From Dendrocalamus latiflorus (lineage: Eukaryota > Streptophyta > Magnoliopsida > Poales > Poaceae), in the NCBI GenBank assembly GCA_017311315.1, contig CM029646.1:124001-188000 (forward strand): a stretch of 64,000 nucleotides of DNA, written 5' to 3'. Positions within the stretch are counted from its first letter, which is position 1; every line of letters starts with the position of its first letter. Below the pieces are notes generated by a model. It made no database searches. It had not been told where the DNA came from and was given only the letters and a program-made list of their open reading frames with translations. Positions 62,701-64,000 of this stretch are shown piece after piece. The translations under genes and the position numbers were made by a program.

Positions 62701-64000
62701 TGCCCATGGTTCTCCGGAAATGTTGCCTGCTCCTGTGCAGCTTCGCCGTAACCCAGCTATGCTTCACCGGGTGGTTCCATCTCGTAGAAAAAATAGACAC
62801 TTAGCAACTAGTCCTCACAAAAAGGCGCAACGATCCACGAGAGAAGGCGTTTCTTCACCGTGGCATCTCATACAGCCTGTTGCCCATGGTTCTCCGGAAA
62901 TGTTGCCTGCTCCTGTGCAGCTTCGCCGTAACCCAGCTATGCTTCACCGGGTGGTTCCATCTCGTAGAAAAAAAGACACTTAGCAACTAGTCCTCACAAA
63001 AAGGCGCAACGATCCACGAGAGAAGGCGTTTCTTCACCGTGGCATCTCATACAGCCTGTTGCCCATGGTTCTCCGGAAATGTTGCCTGCTCCTGTGCAGC
63101 TTCGCCGTAACCCAGCTATGCTTCACCGGGTGGTTCCATCTCGTAGAAAAAATAGACACTTAGCAACTAGTCCTCACAAAAAGGCGCAACGATCCACGAG
63201 AGAAGGCGTTTCTTCACCGTGGCATCTCATACAGCCTGTTGCCCATGGTTCTCCGGAAATGTTGCCTGCTCCTGTGCAGCTTCGCCGTAACCCAGCTATG
63301 CTTCACCGGGTGGTTCCATCTCGTAGAAAAAATAGACACTTAGCAACTAGTCCTCACAAAAAGGCGCAACGATCCACGAGAGAAGGCGTTTCTTCACCGT
63401 GGCATCTCATACAGCCTGTTGCCCATGGTTCTCCGGAAATGTTGCCTGCTCCTGTGCAGCTTCGCCGTAACCCAGCTATGCTTCACCGGGTGGTTCCATC
63501 TCGTAGAAAAAATAGACACTTAGCAACTAGTCCTCACAAAAAGGCGCAACGATCCACGAGAGAAGGCGTTTCTTCACCGTGGCATCTCATACAGCCTGTT
63601 GCCCATGGTTCTCCGGAAATGTTGCCTGCTCCTGTGCAGCTTCGCCGTAACCCAGCTATGCTTCACCGGGTGGTTCCATCTCGTAGAAAAAATACACTTA
63701 GCAACTAGTCCTCACAAAAAGGCGCAACGATCCACGAGAGAAGGCGTTTCTTCACCGTGGCATCTCATACAGCCTGTTGCCCATGGTTCTCCGGAAATGT
63801 TGCCTGCTCCTGTGCAGCTTCGCCGTAACCCAGCTATGCTTCACCGGGTGGTTCCATCTCGTAGAAAAAAGACACTTAGCAACTAGTCCTCACAAAAAGG
63901 CGCAACGATCCACGAGAGAAGGCGTTTCTTCACCGTGGCATCTCATACAGCCTGTTGCCCATGGTTCTCCGGAAATGTTGCCTGCTCCTGTGCAGCTTCG
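44701..64000 (+). repeat. Satellite B domain 3
   Basis: Monomers nearly always carry CTTCGCCGTAACCC. The variable site is now the A-run segment: GAAAAAATAGACAC (180 bp), GAAAAAAGACAC (178 bp) and GAAAAAAAGACAC (179 bp) are interspersed in patterns. The CTTCCGT form common in domain 1 is essentially absent. Near the left edge (45551, 46087 and 46801) a CTTCCCGT form occurs. Rare forms recur at a distance: GAAAAGAGACAC near 47914, 49344 and 57050, and AAAAAATACAC near 50243 and 63684. Confidence 0.85.
58076..58400 (+). repeat. Diverged patch inside satellite B domain 3
   Basis: Adjoining monomers carry many private changes: CTTCGTTAACCC, CCGTCTCGTAAAAAAAGAC, CACTAAGC, CTCCAGAAATG, AAATATACACTTAGCTAC, GTCCCCATAAAA and CTCAGATAGCC. 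Surrounding copies are almost identical to consensus. This is probably an old remnant that escaped homogenisation. Confidence 0.8.

Larger units (their letters stand above)
22071..64000 (+). repeat. Satellite B array, 178-180-bp monomer
   Basis: About 41.9 kb of head-to-tail monomers, roughly 234 copies, all in one orientation and running off the window edge. The dominant form is 180 bp. Successive CCATGG sites at 22246, 22424 and 22604 show a 178-bp step followed by 180-bp steps. Each monomer has single CCATGG and ACTAGT words, a GTAGAAAAAATAGACAC segment and the repeated word CTTCACCG. Two common 178-bp forms exist: GCTTCCGT for GCTTCGCCGT, and GAAAAAAGACAC for GAAAAAATAGACAC. There is no sequence resemblance to satellite A. 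I do not recognise the family; it is not the maize 180-bp knob repeat as I know it. No gene, transposon insertion or inversion interrupts the array. Confidence 0.96.

Noticed and set aside
22242..63886. Dozens of + strand open frames of 60-733 codons with repeated 60-residue units
   Set aside because: They are the stop-free frame of the 180-bp satellite. The frame changes at each 178- or 179-bp monomer, the start codons are arbitrary, and no domain is recognisable.
22071..64000. CRISPR-like regularly spaced repeats
   Set aside because: The whole 178-180-bp monomer is repeated with no unique spacers, there are no cas genes, and the context is a plant genome.
22071..64000. rDNA intergenic spacer or telomeric repeat
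   Set aside because: No TTTAGGG runs, no rRNA sequence, and no spacer-promoter arrangement were seen.

Overview
This window is repeat-dense nuclear DNA from a flowering plant, most likely a grass (Poaceae). The grounds are a plant-type LTR retrotransposon with an initiator-tRNA-Met primer site and a Tekay/Del-like 3' end, a very GC-rich block inside otherwise AT-rich LTRs, and long satellite arrays with nucleosome-sized monomers (about 155 and 180 bp). I find no convincing host protein-coding gene, no functional RNA gene and no CRISPR array. Every long open frame lies inside a tandem repeat or a low-complexity part of an LTR.

Layout: (1) 1-490 and 13153-21970 are satellite A. Its monomers are about 155 bp (156, 156, 152 and 155 bp), arranged as a four-monomer higher-order repeat of about 619 bp. 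In the centre of the array this is doubled into an eight-monomer unit of about 1240 bp. (2) 491-13152 is a single, complete, non-autonomous LTR retrotransposon inserted into satellite A, read on the minus strand. It has two LTRs of about 4.95 kb, TG...CA ends, a 5-bp GAAAC target duplication, a PBS, a polypurine tract and only 2.75 kb of non-coding internal sequence. This is the structure of a LARD (large retrotransposon derivative). The LTRs differ, as far as I can see, by one substitution and three homopolymer lengths, so the insertion is very recent. (3) 21971-22070 is exactly 100 Ns, a scaffold-join gap. (4) 22071-64000 is satellite B, a head-to-tail array of about 234 monomers of 178-180 bp that runs off the right edge.

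Satellite B is not uniform. It splits into three neighbouring domains with different diagnostic variants: about 22.1-39.25 kb, 39.25-44.7 kb and 44.7-64 kb. It also carries a few scrambled or diverged patches and traces of block duplication of 16-18 monomers. Because the dominant monomer is exactly 180 bp (60 codons) with one stop-free frame, it creates spurious open frames of up to 733 codons.

The parts relate to each other as structural chromatin DNA: a satellite array that is a plausible centromeric candidate, invaded by a young element that depends on proteins supplied elsewhere, and a second satellite whose physical adjacency is not proven because of the gap. The most interesting material is the nested two-level higher-order structure of satellite A, the young LARD with a tRNA-like segment in its LTRs, and the domain structure of satellite B.
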